From contig NZ_JAIVFO010000034.1 of assembly GCF_029991245.1 (NCBI RefSeq), positions 1 through 35,112 on the forward strand: a stretch of 35,112 bases of DNA, given 5' to 3'. Position numbers and translations under genes: made by a program. This stretch comes from Xanthobacter autotrophicus. Lineage in GTDB: Bacteria > Pseudomonadota > Alphaproteobacteria > Rhizobiales > Xanthobacteraceae. Positions 10,551 through 18,875 of this stretch are shown here, in pieces. How positions within the stretch are numbered: position 1 is the stretch's first letter; every line of letters begins with the position of its first letter. The notes beneath the pieces were generated by a model, which did not search any database, was not told the origin of the DNA, and saw only the letters and a list, made by a program, of their open reading frames with translations.

Positions 10551-11555
10551 TCAGGACGGGCCCGTCCGCATCCGGCTGGGAGGTCCGTCGTGGAGCCGGG
10601 ACCAGGCCCGGCGGAACTGCCGGGTCGAGGCAAAACCCGCGCGCTCGGCCACATGCTCCAGGTCGAGGCGCGAGCCGATGACAAGTTCCCGCGCCAGCGC
10701 GACCCGCATCCGGTTCACATATTCGGTGACGCTCATGCCGGCATGAGCGTTGAACAGGCGGGAGAGATTGCGCGGGCTGGTCACGGCGATACGGGCCAGC
10801 GCCTCGACCGACCAGTCGCGGGCCGGGTCGGTGGCGACCGCATCCTGCGCGCGGTGGATGGCGGGGTGAATGTGGTTGCGGCCCTCCAGCCAGGGCGAGA
10901 GCTGGGGGTCGGCGCCGCCGCGCCGCAGATAGACGACCAGATAACGGGCGACCGCCAGCGCCGCCCCATGGCCGGCCTCCCGCGCAACGATATGGAGCAT
11001 CAGGTCGATGCCGGCGGTGATACCGGCGCTGGTGAGGCGCTCGCCATCGTCCACATAGAGCCGGTTCTCGCGCACCCGTGCGGTGGGCGCGAGACGCACA
11101 AGCTCGCCGATGGTGGCAAAATGCGTCGTGCATTCATAGCCTTCCAGCAGTCCGGCGCGGGCTGCCAGCAGGGCGCCCGAACAGATGGAGACGAGCCGCA
11201 CGCCGGGCCGGATCACACCGGCGAGCCACGCCACGATGGCGGCCTCCAGCGGCGCATCCTCCATCCGGCAGTCCGGCGCGGCGCCGACAGGCTGGTCGGC
11301 GGCGCCGGGGATCACCACCAGGGCCCCGTCAGGAAGCGTCTGCGGAAGCGGCGCGATCCCGGCCAGTCCGAGGCCGATGGAACTGCCCACGCCCGGCGAC
11401 GGCCCCACATAGGTGAGGCCGAAGCGCACCGCCGCCTGCGCGGCATTGGCCTTTCGCAGCACCTCCATGGGTCCGGCGATATCCAGCAGCAGCGCGCGCG
11501 GCGGCACGACCATGACGACGGGAATCTCCCGCGTGCGCTGAGCCGGGTCGGTCAT
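10551..11555 (-). CDS. GlxA-family transcriptional regulator (DJ-1/PfpI-like domain plus AraC HTH)
   Basis: A 334-aa regulator with two domains. Residues about 10-180 form a DJ-1/PfpI (class I amidotransferase-like) sensor domain with VSICSGALLAARAGLLEG, where the Cys sits at the nucleophile-elbow position. Residues about 235-330 are an AraC/XylS DNA-binding domain with two helix-turn-helix units (WSVEALARIAVTSPRNLSRLFNAH and LEHVAERAGFASTRQFRRAW). The ATG (11555) overlaps the stop of the hydrolase gene upstream by 4 bases, so the two are co-transcribed and the regulator probably controls that gene and itself. Not obviously linked to sulfur or B12. Effector unknown. Confidence 0.92.
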   Translation of the reverse strand: MTDPAQRTREIPVVMVVPPRALLLDIAGPMEVLRKANAAQAAVRFGLTYVGPSPGVGSSIGLGLAGIAPLPQTLPDGALVVIPGAADQPVGAAPDCRMEDAPLEAAIVAWLAGVIRPGVRLVSICSGALLAARAGLLEGYECTTHFATIGELVRLAPTARVRENRLYVDDGERLTSAGITAGIDLMLHIVAREAGHGAALAVARYLVVYLRRGGADPQLSPWLEGRNHIHPAIHRAQDAVATDPARDWSVEALARIAVTSPRNLSRLFNAHAGMSVTEYVNRMRVALARELVIGSRLDLEHVAERAGFASTRQFRRAWSRLHDGPPSRMRTGPS

Positions 11556-12118
11556 GCGGCGATCTTGTCCCCGGCGTCCGACAGCGCCTCCTCCACGGTG
11601 GCGATGCGGGCGAAGCGCCCGGCGAGCACCAGTTCGGTGCGGGCGCGGATCTCGGCGGCGCTCCAGTCGCGGCCGGCGGCATCGGTCATGGGGAAGGTCA
11701 GCGTCGCCTCGCCCACGTAATCGACCGTGTAGCCGAGGTCGGATGCGTGGCGCGCCGTGGTCTCGCAGCATTGCTCGGTGCGGATGCCGGAGATGATGAC
11801 GCGACGGATGCCGTGCGCGATCAACCAGACATCGAGGCCGGTGCCCACCAGCGCGCTGTGCCGGCGCTTGTGGAACACCGCGTCCGGCGCGACACGCAGC
11901 GGTTCCAACGTCCGCACCAGGCCCGATGCCTCGGAAAAGGGCCCGTCCTCGGCGGTGTGGAAGACCTGGACGAGGGCAATGCCCGCGTCCCGCGCGCCGT
12001 CGATCAGCGCCTGCTGGCGCGCAAGATAGGCGGCGAGGCCATCCTCGGTGAAGAACGGGCGGTGACGGAACGATTCCTGGGCGTCGATCACGATCAAGGC
12101 GGTGTCGGCTGCGGACAT
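11552..12118 (-). CDS. Isochorismatase-family cysteine hydrolase
   Basis: A 188-aa alpha/beta hydrolase of the isochorismatase/nicotinamidase superfamily. The triad is visible: Asp12 in IVIDAQESF, Lys84 in FHKRRHSAL and Cys117 in GIRTEQCCETTARHA. The start at 12118 has AGGAG 9 bases upstream; a further in-frame ATG at 12127 sits directly on that ribosome-binding site and is less likely. It overlaps the GlxA-type regulator gene by 4 bases. Members hydrolyse amides or vinyl ethers (nicotinamide, isochorismate, N-carbamoyl compounds); the substrate here cannot be told. Confidence 0.92.
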   Translation of the reverse strand: MSAADTALIVIDAQESFRHRPFFTEDGLAAYLARQQALIDGARDAGIALVQVFHTAEDGPFSEASGLVRTLEPLRVAPDAVFHKRRHSALVGTGLDVWLIAHGIRRVIISGIRTEQCCETTARHASDLGYTVDYVGEATLTFPMTDAAGRDWSAAEIRARTELVLAGRFARIATVEEALSDAGDKIAA

Positions 12119-12357
12119 TGCAGGCATCTCCTAGAACAGGCTTCCGCAGAGCATGGTGCAGCAGAAATAACACCGAAATGCCGATGCCGGACAGGGCTCG
12201 GACACTTCACGCCAATCGTGACAGACAAGCTTCCCGCTCGATCGCCGGACCCGGGGGAGAAAATACCGCCCGGCGCCCGCTCGTGGCGCTTGACTATTAG
12301 TACATAAAGTCGATTAATTTTATATAGTTTAATTTACAACCGATTCCGGAGATTTCC
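12119..12357. other. Divergent intergenic region between hydrolase and first sulfonate-type ABC operon
   Basis: 239 bases without a gene. The half next to the minus-strand hydrolase is GC-rich and holds its AGGAG ribosome-binding site. The half next to the plus-strand binding-protein gene is strikingly AT-rich from about 12288 to 12350 and carries the element listed separately at 12286-12327. Confidence 0.8.
12286..12327 (+). promoter_or_regulatory. AT-rich promoter/operator upstream of the first SsuABC-like operon
   Basis: GCGCTTGACTATT (from 12286), CATAAA (12303-12308) and GTCGATTAATTTTATATAG (12309-12327) recur in the same order upstream of the second sulfonate-type operon at 29451-29494. 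TTGACT at 12290-12295 could serve as a -35 with ATTAAT 17 bases on. The start codon is 30 bases downstream. Shared use at two operons points to a common activator and promoter. Which part is the operator and which the -10 is inference. Confidence 0.6.
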
Positions 12358-13503
12358 ATGCCGACAGATCCAACGCCTGGCTCGAAGCGCGTGCCCGCCG
12401 CCTCCGACGACGTGCGCTCCACCTCGCGTCGCCACCTGTTGCGCTACGGACTTGCCGCGGGTGCCGCGACGGCGATCGGCGGGGTCGGAGGCCGTGTGCT
12501 CGCCGCGAACCTGCTCGGCGCGCCGGCCCCCATCGGCGCCGCAATCGACGCGCAATTCCCCCTCTGCCTGACCGCCGCCGACGGCAGCGCGCCCACCGGC
12601 CCGCTGCGGCCGCTGAAGCTTGCCTGGAACGCCAGCGCCATCTGCACCGCCTCGGCCCCCGTCGCCAAGGAGACGGGCATCTTCGCCCGCCATGGCCTCG
12701 ACGTGGACTTCGTCAATTTCGGCAGCTCGACTGAACAGCTGCTCGAAGCCATCGCCACCGGCAAGGCGGACGCGGGCATCGGCATGGCGCTGCGCTGGCT
12801 GAAGCCTCTGGAGCAGGGCTTCGACGTGAAGATCACCGCCGGCGTGCACGGCGGGTGCCTCAGGCTGCTCGGCAACGCCGAGGCGGGCATCACCAGCGTC
12901 GCCGCGCTCAAAGGCAAGACCATCGCGGTCTCGGACCAGGCTTCGCCGGGCAAGAACTTCTTCTCCATCTACCTGGCCGAGCACGGCATCGACCCCTTCA
13001 ACGACGTGGAATGGCGCCAGTATCCGCTGGAGGCGCTGCCGCTTGCCATCGACAAGGGCGAGGCGCACGCCCTTGCCGACGCCGATCCGCGGACCTGGAT
13101 CTGGATCAAGGCGTCCAAGGGCAAGCTGGTGGAACTCGCCACCAACCTCTCGGAGAAATACGTCGACCGCACCTGCTGCATCATCGGCGTCCGCGGCAGC
13201 CTGATCCGCGACGAGAAACCGGTGGCCACCGCGCTCACCCGCGCCATTCTCGAGGGCGCCCACAAGGCGGGGACCGACCCGGAACTCGCCGCCCGTGTCT
13301 TCTCCGGCTACGGCGGCAAGGGCTCCGAGGAGGACCTCGTGGCCATGCTGAAGAGCCAGGACCACCACCACAGCCCGGTGGGCGCCGACCTCAAGCGGCA
13401 GATCGCGCTCTATGCGGACGAACTGAAGCTGGTCCAGGTCTTCAAGCCCGCGACCAACACCGCCCGGTTCGCCGAGAAGGTCTATGCCGACGTGCTGAGC
13501 TGA
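12358..13503 (+). CDS. SsuA/TauA-like periplasmic binding protein, Tat signal
   Basis: Substrate-binding protein of a NitT/TauT-type importer, 381 aa. The N-terminus has a twin-arginine motif (TSRRHLLRYG, about residues 22-31) followed by an Ala/Gly-rich hydrophobic stretch, so Tat export is likely. The mature part shows the family text APVAKETGIFARHGLDVDFVNFGSSTEQLLEAIATGKADAGIGMALRWLKPLEQGFDVKITAG and VAALKGKTIAVSDQASPGKNF. It is followed by a permease and an ATPase in the SsuA-SsuC-SsuB order. Sulfonates are the likely ligands from the surrounding monooxygenases; nitrate or taurine-like compounds remain possible. Confidence 0.9.
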   Translation: MPTDPTPGSKRVPAASDDVRSTSRRHLLRYGLAAGAATAIGGVGGRVLAANLLGAPAPIGAAIDAQFPLCLTAADGSAPTGPLRPLKLAWNASAICTASAPVAKETGIFARHGLDVDFVNFGSSTEQLLEAIATGKADAGIGMALRWLKPLEQGFDVKITAGVHGGCLRLLGNAEAGITSVAALKGKTIAVSDQASPGKNFFSIYLAEHGIDPFNDVEWRQYPLEALPLAIDKGEAHALADADPRTWIWIKASKGKLVELATNLSEKYVDRTCCIIGVRGSLIRDEKPVATALTRAILEGAHKAGTDPELAARVFSGYGGKGSEEDLVAMLKSQDHHHSPVGADLKRQIALYADELKLVQVFKPATNTARFAEKVYADVLS

Positions 13504-13513
13504 GGGGAAAGAC

Positions 13514-14518
13514 ATGACCGACCAGCTTGTCAAAGCCGCGGCGGCAGCGCCCGCCCGCGGCGCCACGGCACGCCCCTCCCTCTGGATCGCGGGACTTGCG
13601 GCGGGCGCGGCGTGGCTCGCGGCGGCGGCCTATGCCGGCCTCATGCCCGATGCGGACGATTTCGCCTATACGCGTGAATTCGCGCTGGGCGTCGCGGCGA
13701 TCGGCGGCCTTCTCCTCGCCGCCAGCCTCGCGGGTCCGGCCGCAGGGCTTCCCTTCAAGTCCCTGCGCCACTGGGGGCCGTGGCTACTGCTGCTGCCCAT
13801 CGGGCTCATCGCGTGGACAGCCGTCACCGCCAAGCTCGAAATCCTGCCGCGCCCCTTCTTCGTGCCGCCGCAGGCCCTGCTGGAGGTCTATCTCGACGAC
13901 TGGCCCAAGCTCGGGCTCAGCGTGGTGCATTCCCTGAAGCTGCTCGCCTGGGGCTATGTCATCGGCGCCACCGTCGGCGTCACCCTCGGCGTGTCCATCG
14001 GCTGGTGGAGGATCGCTGGCTACTGGGCCCATCCGGTGCTGCGCTTCATCGGCCCGCTGCCGGCCACCGCATGGCTGCCGGTGGCCTTCTTCCTGTTCCC
14101 GTCCAGCTGGAGCGCGAGCGTGTTCCTGCTGGCCCTCGCCACCGGCTTTCCCGTCACCATCCTCACCTGGTCGGGCATCGCCTCGGTCAACAAGGATTAT
14201 TACGACATCGCCCGCACCCTGGGGGCGAGCCAGCGCTTCCTGGTGCTGAAGGTGGCCATTCCCGCCGCTCTGCCCCACGTCTTCGTCGGCCTGTTCATGG
14301 GCCTCGGCACCTCGTTCGCCGTGCTGGTGGTGGCGGAAATGCTGGGGGTGAAGGCCGGGCTCGGCTGGTACCTGCAATGGGCGCAGGGCTGGGCGGCGTA
14401 TGCCAACATGTACGCCGCGCTGCTGGTGATGGCGCTGATGTGCTCCAGCCTCGTCACCTTGCTGTTCAAGCTGCGCGACCATCTCCTCGCCTGGCAGAAG
14501 GAACTGGTGCGGTGGTGA
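13514..14518 (+). CDS. ssuC: SsuC/TauC-like ABC permease
   Basis: Inner-membrane permease, 334 aa, of the first sulfonate-type importer. The N-terminal 110 residues add extra hydrophobic segments compared with the usual 260-280 aa SsuC. The binding-protein-dependent transport domain follows, with LSVVHSLKLLAWGYVIGATVGVTLGVSIGWW and the EAA-like loop YYDIARTLGASQRFLVLKVAIPAALPHVFVGL. It begins 10 bases after the binding-protein gene (GGGGAAAG upstream), and its stop overlaps the GTG of the ATPase gene. Confidence 0.92.
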   Translation: MTDQLVKAAAAAPARGATARPSLWIAGLAAGAAWLAAAAYAGLMPDADDFAYTREFALGVAAIGGLLLAASLAGPAAGLPFKSLRHWGPWLLLLPIGLIAWTAVTAKLEILPRPFFVPPQALLEVYLDDWPKLGLSVVHSLKLLAWGYVIGATVGVTLGVSIGWWRIAGYWAHPVLRFIGPLPATAWLPVAFFLFPSSWSASVFLLALATGFPVTILTWSGIASVNKDYYDIARTLGASQRFLVLKVAIPAALPHVFVGLFMGLGTSFAVLVVAEMLGVKAGLGWYLQWAQGWAAYANMYAALLVMALMCSSLVTLLFKLRDHLLAWQKELVRW

Positions 14519-15324
14519 CAAGACCCCTCTCCCACGCCGCCCCAGCGGTACCCCTGACCCTCGGCCTCGGCGGCATCCGCCTCGACGTGGAAAGCGTGAG
14601 CCACCAGTTCGAGTTGGAGGGCGCGCCGCTGCCGGTGCTGCGGCAGGTCAGCTTTTCGGCGGCGCCGGGCGAATTCGTCGCCCTGCTGGGGCCGAGCGGC
14701 TGCGGCAAGTCTACCCTGCTGCGGCTGGTGGCCGGCCTCGATCACGCCACCGAAGGCCGCGTGACGGCGGACGGCACCGCGATCCGCGATCCCGATCCCT
14801 CGCGCATCCTCGTGTTCCAGGACCCCACCCTCTATCCGTGGCGCACGGTGGAGGCGAATGTCTCCCTGGGCCTGGAGGCGCGTGGCCTGCTGCGGGCGCA
14901 AGGGGGCCGGGTGGCGGCCGCCCTCGCGCTGGTGGGGCTCTCGGGCTTCGAGAGCGCCTATCCCCGCCAGCTCTCCGGCGGCATGGCCCAGCGCGTGGCG
15001 CTGGCCCGCGCGCTGGTGAACGAGCCGCGCCTGCTGCTGCTCGACGAACCGCTCGGCAAGCTCGATTCGCTGACGCGGATCACCATGCAGGCGGAGCTGC
15101 TGAAGCTCTGGCAGGACGCCCGCTTCACCGCCTTGCTGGTGACCCACGACGTGGAGGAAGCTCTTTTCCTCGCGCAGCGGGTCATCGTGTTCAGCGACCG
15201 GCCGGCCCGCGTCAAGGCGGACGTCACCGTCGACGTGCCCTATCCGCGCCACCGCGGCGACCCACGCCTTGCCGAACTGCGCCACCATCTGCTCGGCCTG
15301 CTGGGGCTCGATGCCACCTGGTGA
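14515..15324 (+). CDS. ssuB: SsuB/TauB-like ABC ATP-binding protein
   Basis: ATPase of the first sulfonate-type importer, 269 aa from the GTG at 14515, which overlaps the permease stop by 4 bases (GTGA). Walker A GPSGCGKST at residues 59-67, Q-loop LVFQDPTLYPWRTV near residue 99, signature LSGGMAQR at residues 153-160, Walker B RLLLLDEPL, and LVTHDVEEALFLA. QDxxLxPW and LSGGMAQR are typical of the SsuB/TauB/NrtD group. A terminator follows 11 bases after the stop. Confidence 0.93.
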   Translation: MTRPLSHAAPAVPLTLGLGGIRLDVESVSHQFELEGAPLPVLRQVSFSAAPGEFVALLGPSGCGKSTLLRLVAGLDHATEGRVTADGTAIRDPDPSRILVFQDPTLYPWRTVEANVSLGLEARGLLRAQGGRVAAALALVGLSGFESAYPRQLSGGMAQRVALARALVNEPRLLLLDEPLGKLDSLTRITMQAELLKLWQDARFTALLVTHDVEEALFLAQRVIVFSDRPARVKADVTVDVPYPRHRGDPRLAELRHHLLGLLGLDATW

Positions 15325-15336
15325 GGCCACAAGAAT

Positions 15337-15366
15337 AAAAACGGGGCGCCCAAGCGCCCCGTTTTC
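15337..15366. terminator. Intrinsic terminator, bidirectional
   Basis: CGGGGCGC (15342-15349), loop CCAA, GCGCCCCG (15354-15361), with a run of A before and TTTT after. It lies between the convergent ends of the ssuB-like gene and the LLM monooxygenase gene and can serve both strands. Confidence 0.93.
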
Positions 15367-15399
15367 CATTGTGGACCGTTGGAACCCTGCGCGCCGGGA

Positions 15400-16758
15400 C
15401 TACTCCGCCGCCTCGGCGGCGGGTATCCGCCGCGTCGCCGGATGCTCCGGGAACGGCAGGCCGAGATTTTCACGCAGGGTCGTGCCCTCGTATTCCGTGC
15501 GGAACAGGCCGCGCTTGCGCAGGATCGGCACCACCTGCTCGATGAAGTCCTCAAGACCTCCGGGCAGATGCGGCGCCATGATGTTGAAGCCGTCGGCGCC
15601 GTCCTTGCGGAAGCGCTCTTCCAGCTGATCGGCGATGTGTTCCGCCGTGCCCACCACCTGCCAGTGCCCGCGGGCCCCGGCGATGGAGAGATAGAGCTGG
15701 CGAATGGTGAGGTTGTCGCGGCGCGCCGCGTCCAGCACCAGCTGTTGCCGGCTTTTCGGGCCGTTGGTCTCGGGCAGGTCCGGCAGCGGGCCGTCCACGT
15801 CGTAGCCACTGAGGTCGCCCACGCCCATCACCGTCGAGAGCAGCTGCAACCCCACCGCCGGATGGATGAGGGATTGCAGCTCCTCGAACTTCTCCTGCGC
15901 CTCCGATGCCGTGCGGCCGATGACGGGAAAGACCCCCGGCATCACCTTCACATGGTCGGGGTCGCGGCCGGCGTTCGCCGCGCGGGCCTTGATGTCGGCA
16001 TAGAAGGCGCGCGCCTCGGCCAGGGTGCGGTGGGCGCAGAAGATGGCCTCGGCGCTGGCCCCGGCGAGATCCCGCCCATCCTCGGACGCGCCGGCCTGCA
16101 CGATCACCGGATGGCCCTGCGGCGAGCGGGCGACGTTGAGCGGCCCCTTCACCTTGAAGTGCCTGCCGCGATGGTCGAGCACATGGAGCTTGCCGGCATC
16201 GAAGAAGTCGCCGGTGACCCGATCGCGGATGAAGGCGTCGTCCTCCCAGGTGTTCCACAGGCCCTTCACCACATCCACGAACTCGCGGGCGCGGTCGTAG
16301 CGATCAGCGTGGGGCACATGGTGGTCGAGGTTGAAGTTCCGCGCTTCCTCCTCGCCGGAGGAGGTGACGAGATTCCAGCCGGCACGCCCGCCGCTCATGA
16401 GGTCGAGGGAGGCGAACTTGCGGGCGATGTGGAACGGCTCGTTGAAACTGGTGGAGGCCGTGCCGATGAGGCCGATATGGTGCGTCACCACCGACAGGGC
16501 AGACAGCAGCGTCAACGGCTCGAAGCCCACGTTGCGCGAGGTGCGCCGTACGGAATCGAGATTGGTGTCGCGCACGCCGAGGCTGTCGGACAGGAAGATG
16601 GCATCGAACTTGGCGGCTTCGGCGATGCGGGCGAGGCGCAGGAAGTGATCGACGCGCACATTGGCATTCGCCGGCGCGCGCGCATGGCGCCAGGCCGCCA
16701 CATGGTGACCATCCGTCATCAGGAAGGCACCGAGCTTGATCTGACGGGCTTTACTCAT
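15400..16758 (-). CDS. LLM-class FMNH2-dependent monooxygenase (NtaA/SnaA/DszA/DmoA family)
   Basis: A 452-aa flavin-dependent monooxygenase of the bacterial luciferase superfamily. The start at 16758 is preceded by GGAGGCGGAGAG; an open frame of 31 more codons upstream has no family text. Seen: IKLGAFLMTDGHHVAAWRH at the start, SVVTHHIGLIGTASTSFNEPFHIARKFASLDLMSGGRAGWNLVTS near residues 100-150, HPVIVQAGASEDGRDLAG, and a C-terminal VVPILRKRGLFRTEYEGTTLRENLGL, all hallmarks of the NtaA/DszA/DmoA subgroup. Members oxidise nitrilotriacetate, dibenzothiophene sulfone or dimethyl sulfide using reduced FMN from a partner reductase; no flavin reductase is seen in this window. In this setting an organosulfur substrate is the best inference. 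Confidence 0.93.
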   Translation of the reverse strand: MSKARQIKLGAFLMTDGHHVAAWRHARAPANANVRVDHFLRLARIAEAAKFDAIFLSDSLGVRDTNLDSVRRTSRNVGFEPLTLLSALSVVTHHIGLIGTASTSFNEPFHIARKFASLDLMSGGRAGWNLVTSSGEEEARNFNLDHHVPHADRYDRAREFVDVVKGLWNTWEDDAFIRDRVTGDFFDAGKLHVLDHRGRHFKVKGPLNVARSPQGHPVIVQAGASEDGRDLAGASAEAIFCAHRTLAEARAFYADIKARAANAGRDPDHVKVMPGVFPVIGRTASEAQEKFEELQSLIHPAVGLQLLSTVMGVGDLSGYDVDGPLPDLPETNGPKSRQQLVLDAARRDNLTIRQLYLSIAGARGHWQVVGTAEHIADQLEERFRKDGADGFNIMAPHLPGGLEDFIEQVVPILRKRGLFRTEYEGTTLRENLGLPFPEHPATRRIPAAEAAE

Positions 16759-16888
16759 CTCTCCGCCTCCAAAGGTCGGACTTGGGCGCCTGCGGCCGGC
16801 GAGGCAGGACCGGCGAAAGGCGCGAACCGGGGGTGCAGCAGGCCGGACCAAGGGCCGGCCGAAGCCGCAAGGTGGCTCACTAAATCGA

Positions 16889-16908
16889 CAAAATCAATAT
16901 ACTTTATT
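16889..16908 (-). promoter_or_regulatory. AT-rich regulatory element upstream of the LLM monooxygenase
   Basis: Read on the minus strand this is ATAAAGTATATTGATTTTGT. It matches the element upstream of the first ABC operon (from ATAAAGT at 12304) at 16 of 20 positions and, over 25 positions, matches 25767-25791 at 20. It lies 130 bases before the monooxygenase start. Confidence 0.55.
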
Positions 16909-17196
16909 GGCAGACAATATTCCGTTGCGTCATCGCGTCTGCCCAGGTGGCCATTGGTGGCCGTTCGGCGTGCCGGGCCAGCAAAGCCAAAGCCGAGGGC
17001 GCGCCCAGTTCGATCTCGCGTGCGACCACGGCATCAGGCGTTCGTGACGCGTGCGCTTTGCCGCCTCCATCGCCCAGATCCGGACACGCTCGACACCCTT
17101 TTTCTCAACCCTCACGGCAGGGGGGAACGAGAGGGTGGACGCACTGTTCCAGGTGCACGGAGCCGGCGCCGTCACGGCTCGTTGGACGCACGCCCT

Positions 17197-17230
17197 GTTA
17201 TTTTCTATTATTTTTATAGACAAACTTGAT
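17197..17230 (+). promoter_or_regulatory. AT-rich island upstream of the LLM stub and DszC/SfnB-like gene
   Basis: TTATTTTCTATTATTTTTAT followed by AGACAAACTTGA stands out from its GC-rich surroundings. It shares TTTATAGA with the minus strand of the element at 25767-25791, but the similarity is weaker than among the other sites. It probably drives the operon that begins with the stub at 17299 and continues into 17586. Confidence 0.45.
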
Positions 17231-17298
17231 TCATGGGATAGGATATGCGGCGTCCCCCTTGCGAGGCCGCATATCCACGTCGGCCGAAGGACCCCTCC

Positions 17299-17550
17299 AT
17301 GGCCGGGCCCACCCTGCACCTCAACGTCAATATCCTGAAAGCGGGCTTCTACAGTTCCGCATGGCGGGCGCCTTCCAGCGATCCCTCGGCCTTCGCCGAT
17401 GTGGGCCACTACGTGCGCATCGCGCAGATCGCGGAGCGCGGCACGTTCGACGCTGTCTCCCTGGCGGACGTGCCCGCGTTCAGCGACCGACCGGAAAGCC
17501 ACCACGCCCCGGCATCCGCCGCTTCCTCCCGCGTCGCGACCGGCGCCTGA
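17299..17550 (+). pseudogene. N-terminal fragment of an LLM flavin monooxygenase (NtaA/DmoA family)
   Basis: An 83-codon open frame that starts as a normal member of the NtaA/DmoA monooxygenase family: LHLNVNILKAGFYSSAWRAP, then ADVGHYVRIAQIAERGTFDAVSLADVPAFSDRPE. Family members are about 440 residues long and go on with a region near the FMN site; here the frame ends at TGA after SAASSRVATGA, and no continuation is found in the other frames. The next gene starts 36 bases later. So the bulk of a second monooxygenase was lost by deletion. The stub still sits between the promoter island and the DszC/SfnB-like gene, so it may be translated and couple to it. Confidence 0.8.
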
Positions 17551-17585
17551 GACCCCCCTTTTTCCGGCATTGAGGACACGAGGAC

Positions 17586-18809
17586 ATGAGCCAGATCGAC
17601 GACGCATGGGGCGCCGGCCCGACCCCACGCTACGAGGACCTCGCCCAGGCGTTCCGCCCCATCTTCCGCCGCATCCGCGACAGCGCGGTGGAGCGGGAGA
17701 TCGCGCACCGCCTGCCCCGCGAGGAGATTTCCTGGCTGAAGGACGCCGGCTTCACCACCTTGCGCCTGCCCCAGGACGAAGGCGGCTTCGGCGCCACCTT
17801 GCCGGAGCTGTTCAACCTGCTCATCGAGCTTGCCGAAGCCGATCCCAACGTGACCAACGCGCTGCGCGCCCATTTCGGCTTCACCGAGGAAGTGTTGAAC
17901 TCACCGTTCAAGGACTACCGGGACCGGTGGGTGAAGCGGATTGCGGCCGGGGAGACCTCGGGCAGCGGGTTTTCGGAAGCCGGCGACAACAAGGTGGGTC
18001 ATTTCTCCACCCGCGTCGTGCGTCATGGCGACACCTGGCATATCGACGGGGAGAAATACTACACAACGGGCTCCCTGTTCGCTGACTGGATCAATCTCGG
18101 CGCCGACGACGAGAACGGCGACTTCATCCTCGCCCAGGTGCCCACCAGCGCTCCCGGCGTCACCATCGAGGACGATTGGGACGGCTTCGGCCAGCAGCTC
18201 ACCGCCTCGGGCACCGCGAAGTTCTCCGGCGTCACCATCTCCAACGACCTGGTGAACCCGCTGCGCAAGCGGTTCCGCTATTCCGTCGCCTTCTACCAGC
18301 TCGTCCACCTCGCCACCCTCGCCGGCATCGGCCGCGCCGCGGCGGGGGATGTCGCCCGCCTGGTGAATGCGCGCAAGCGGGTGTTCAGCCACGGCAATGC
18401 CGACCGCGTCGGGGCCGATCCCCAGATCCTCCAGGTGGTCGGAAAGGTGCGGGCGAATGCCTATGGCGCCGGGGCCACGGTGCTCAGGGCGGCCGAAGCC
18501 CTGCAGCGGGTCTACGACACGCGCGGCACCGACGTGGCGGAGACGCAGGATCTGTCCGTGGCGGTGGCGGACCTCGAAGTGAACCAGGGGGTCACGGTGG
18601 TCACCACGCTGGTGCTTGAGGCCACGACCCTGCTGTTCGACGCCCTCGGCGCCTCGGCGGCAAAGCGGGGTGTCGGCCTCGACCGGCATTGGCGCAACGC
18701 CCGCACCCTCTCCTCCCATAATCCCCGCATCTATCGCGAGCGCATCGTGGGCGATTTCGCCGTCAACGGCACCTGGCCGCCCGGACCCTATCGCGTGGGC
18801 CAGCCGTGA
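17586..18809 (+). CDS. DszC/SfnB-like flavin-dependent monooxygenase (acyl-CoA dehydrogenase fold)
   Basis: A 407-aa flavoprotein of the acyl-CoA dehydrogenase superfamily. N-terminal helical domain with LKDAGFTTLRLPQDEGGFGATLPELFNL (about residues 50-77), middle beta domain with SGSGFSEAGDNKVGHFSTRVVRHGDTWHIDGEKYYTTGSLFADW (about residues 123-166) and a C-terminal helical domain. It lacks the catalytic Glu context of true acyl-CoA dehydrogenases as far as I can see, and its neighbours are sulfur-uptake genes, so it is most like DszC or SfnB, which oxidise sulfides or sulfones with reduced flavin. GAGGACACGAGGAC precedes the ATG. First intact gene of a plus-strand operon running to 23896. Confidence 0.88.
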   Translation: MSQIDDAWGAGPTPRYEDLAQAFRPIFRRIRDSAVEREIAHRLPREEISWLKDAGFTTLRLPQDEGGFGATLPELFNLLIELAEADPNVTNALRAHFGFTEEVLNSPFKDYRDRWVKRIAAGETSGSGFSEAGDNKVGHFSTRVVRHGDTWHIDGEKYYTTGSLFADWINLGADDENGDFILAQVPTSAPGVTIEDDWDGFGQQLTASGTAKFSGVTISNDLVNPLRKRFRYSVAFYQLVHLATLAGIGRAAAGDVARLVNARKRVFSHGNADRVGADPQILQVVGKVRANAYGAGATVLRAAEALQRVYDTRGTDVAETQDLSVAVADLEVNQGVTVVTTLVLEATTLLFDALGASAAKRGVGLDRHWRNARTLSSHNPRIYRERIVGDFAVNGTWPPGPYRVGQP

Positions 18810-18875
18810 GCCGCCTGAAGTGAAGGGGTGAAAAAGTCTTTCATTTCGATATTTTCCGCCACAACGAGTATTTTC

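Larger units (their letters stand above)
16759..17298. other. 540-base gene-poor region with AT islands
   Basis: The region separates the minus-strand LLM monooxygenase from the plus-strand LLM stub. It contains two AT-rich islands (16880-16920 and 17195-17235) that look like promoters for the two strands. On the minus strand 16904-17090 there is an open stretch with protein-like codon use (DAVVAREIELGAPSALALLA and onward to an in-frame TAA at 16904-16906) but no good start; it may be a gene remnant. Nothing else recognisable was found. Confidence 0.6.

Noticed and set aside
15379-17229. Plus-strand open frame of 616 codons opposite the LLM monooxygenase
   Set aside because: The minus-strand protein has complete family motifs, a good ribosome-binding site and terminator; the plus-strand text has none.
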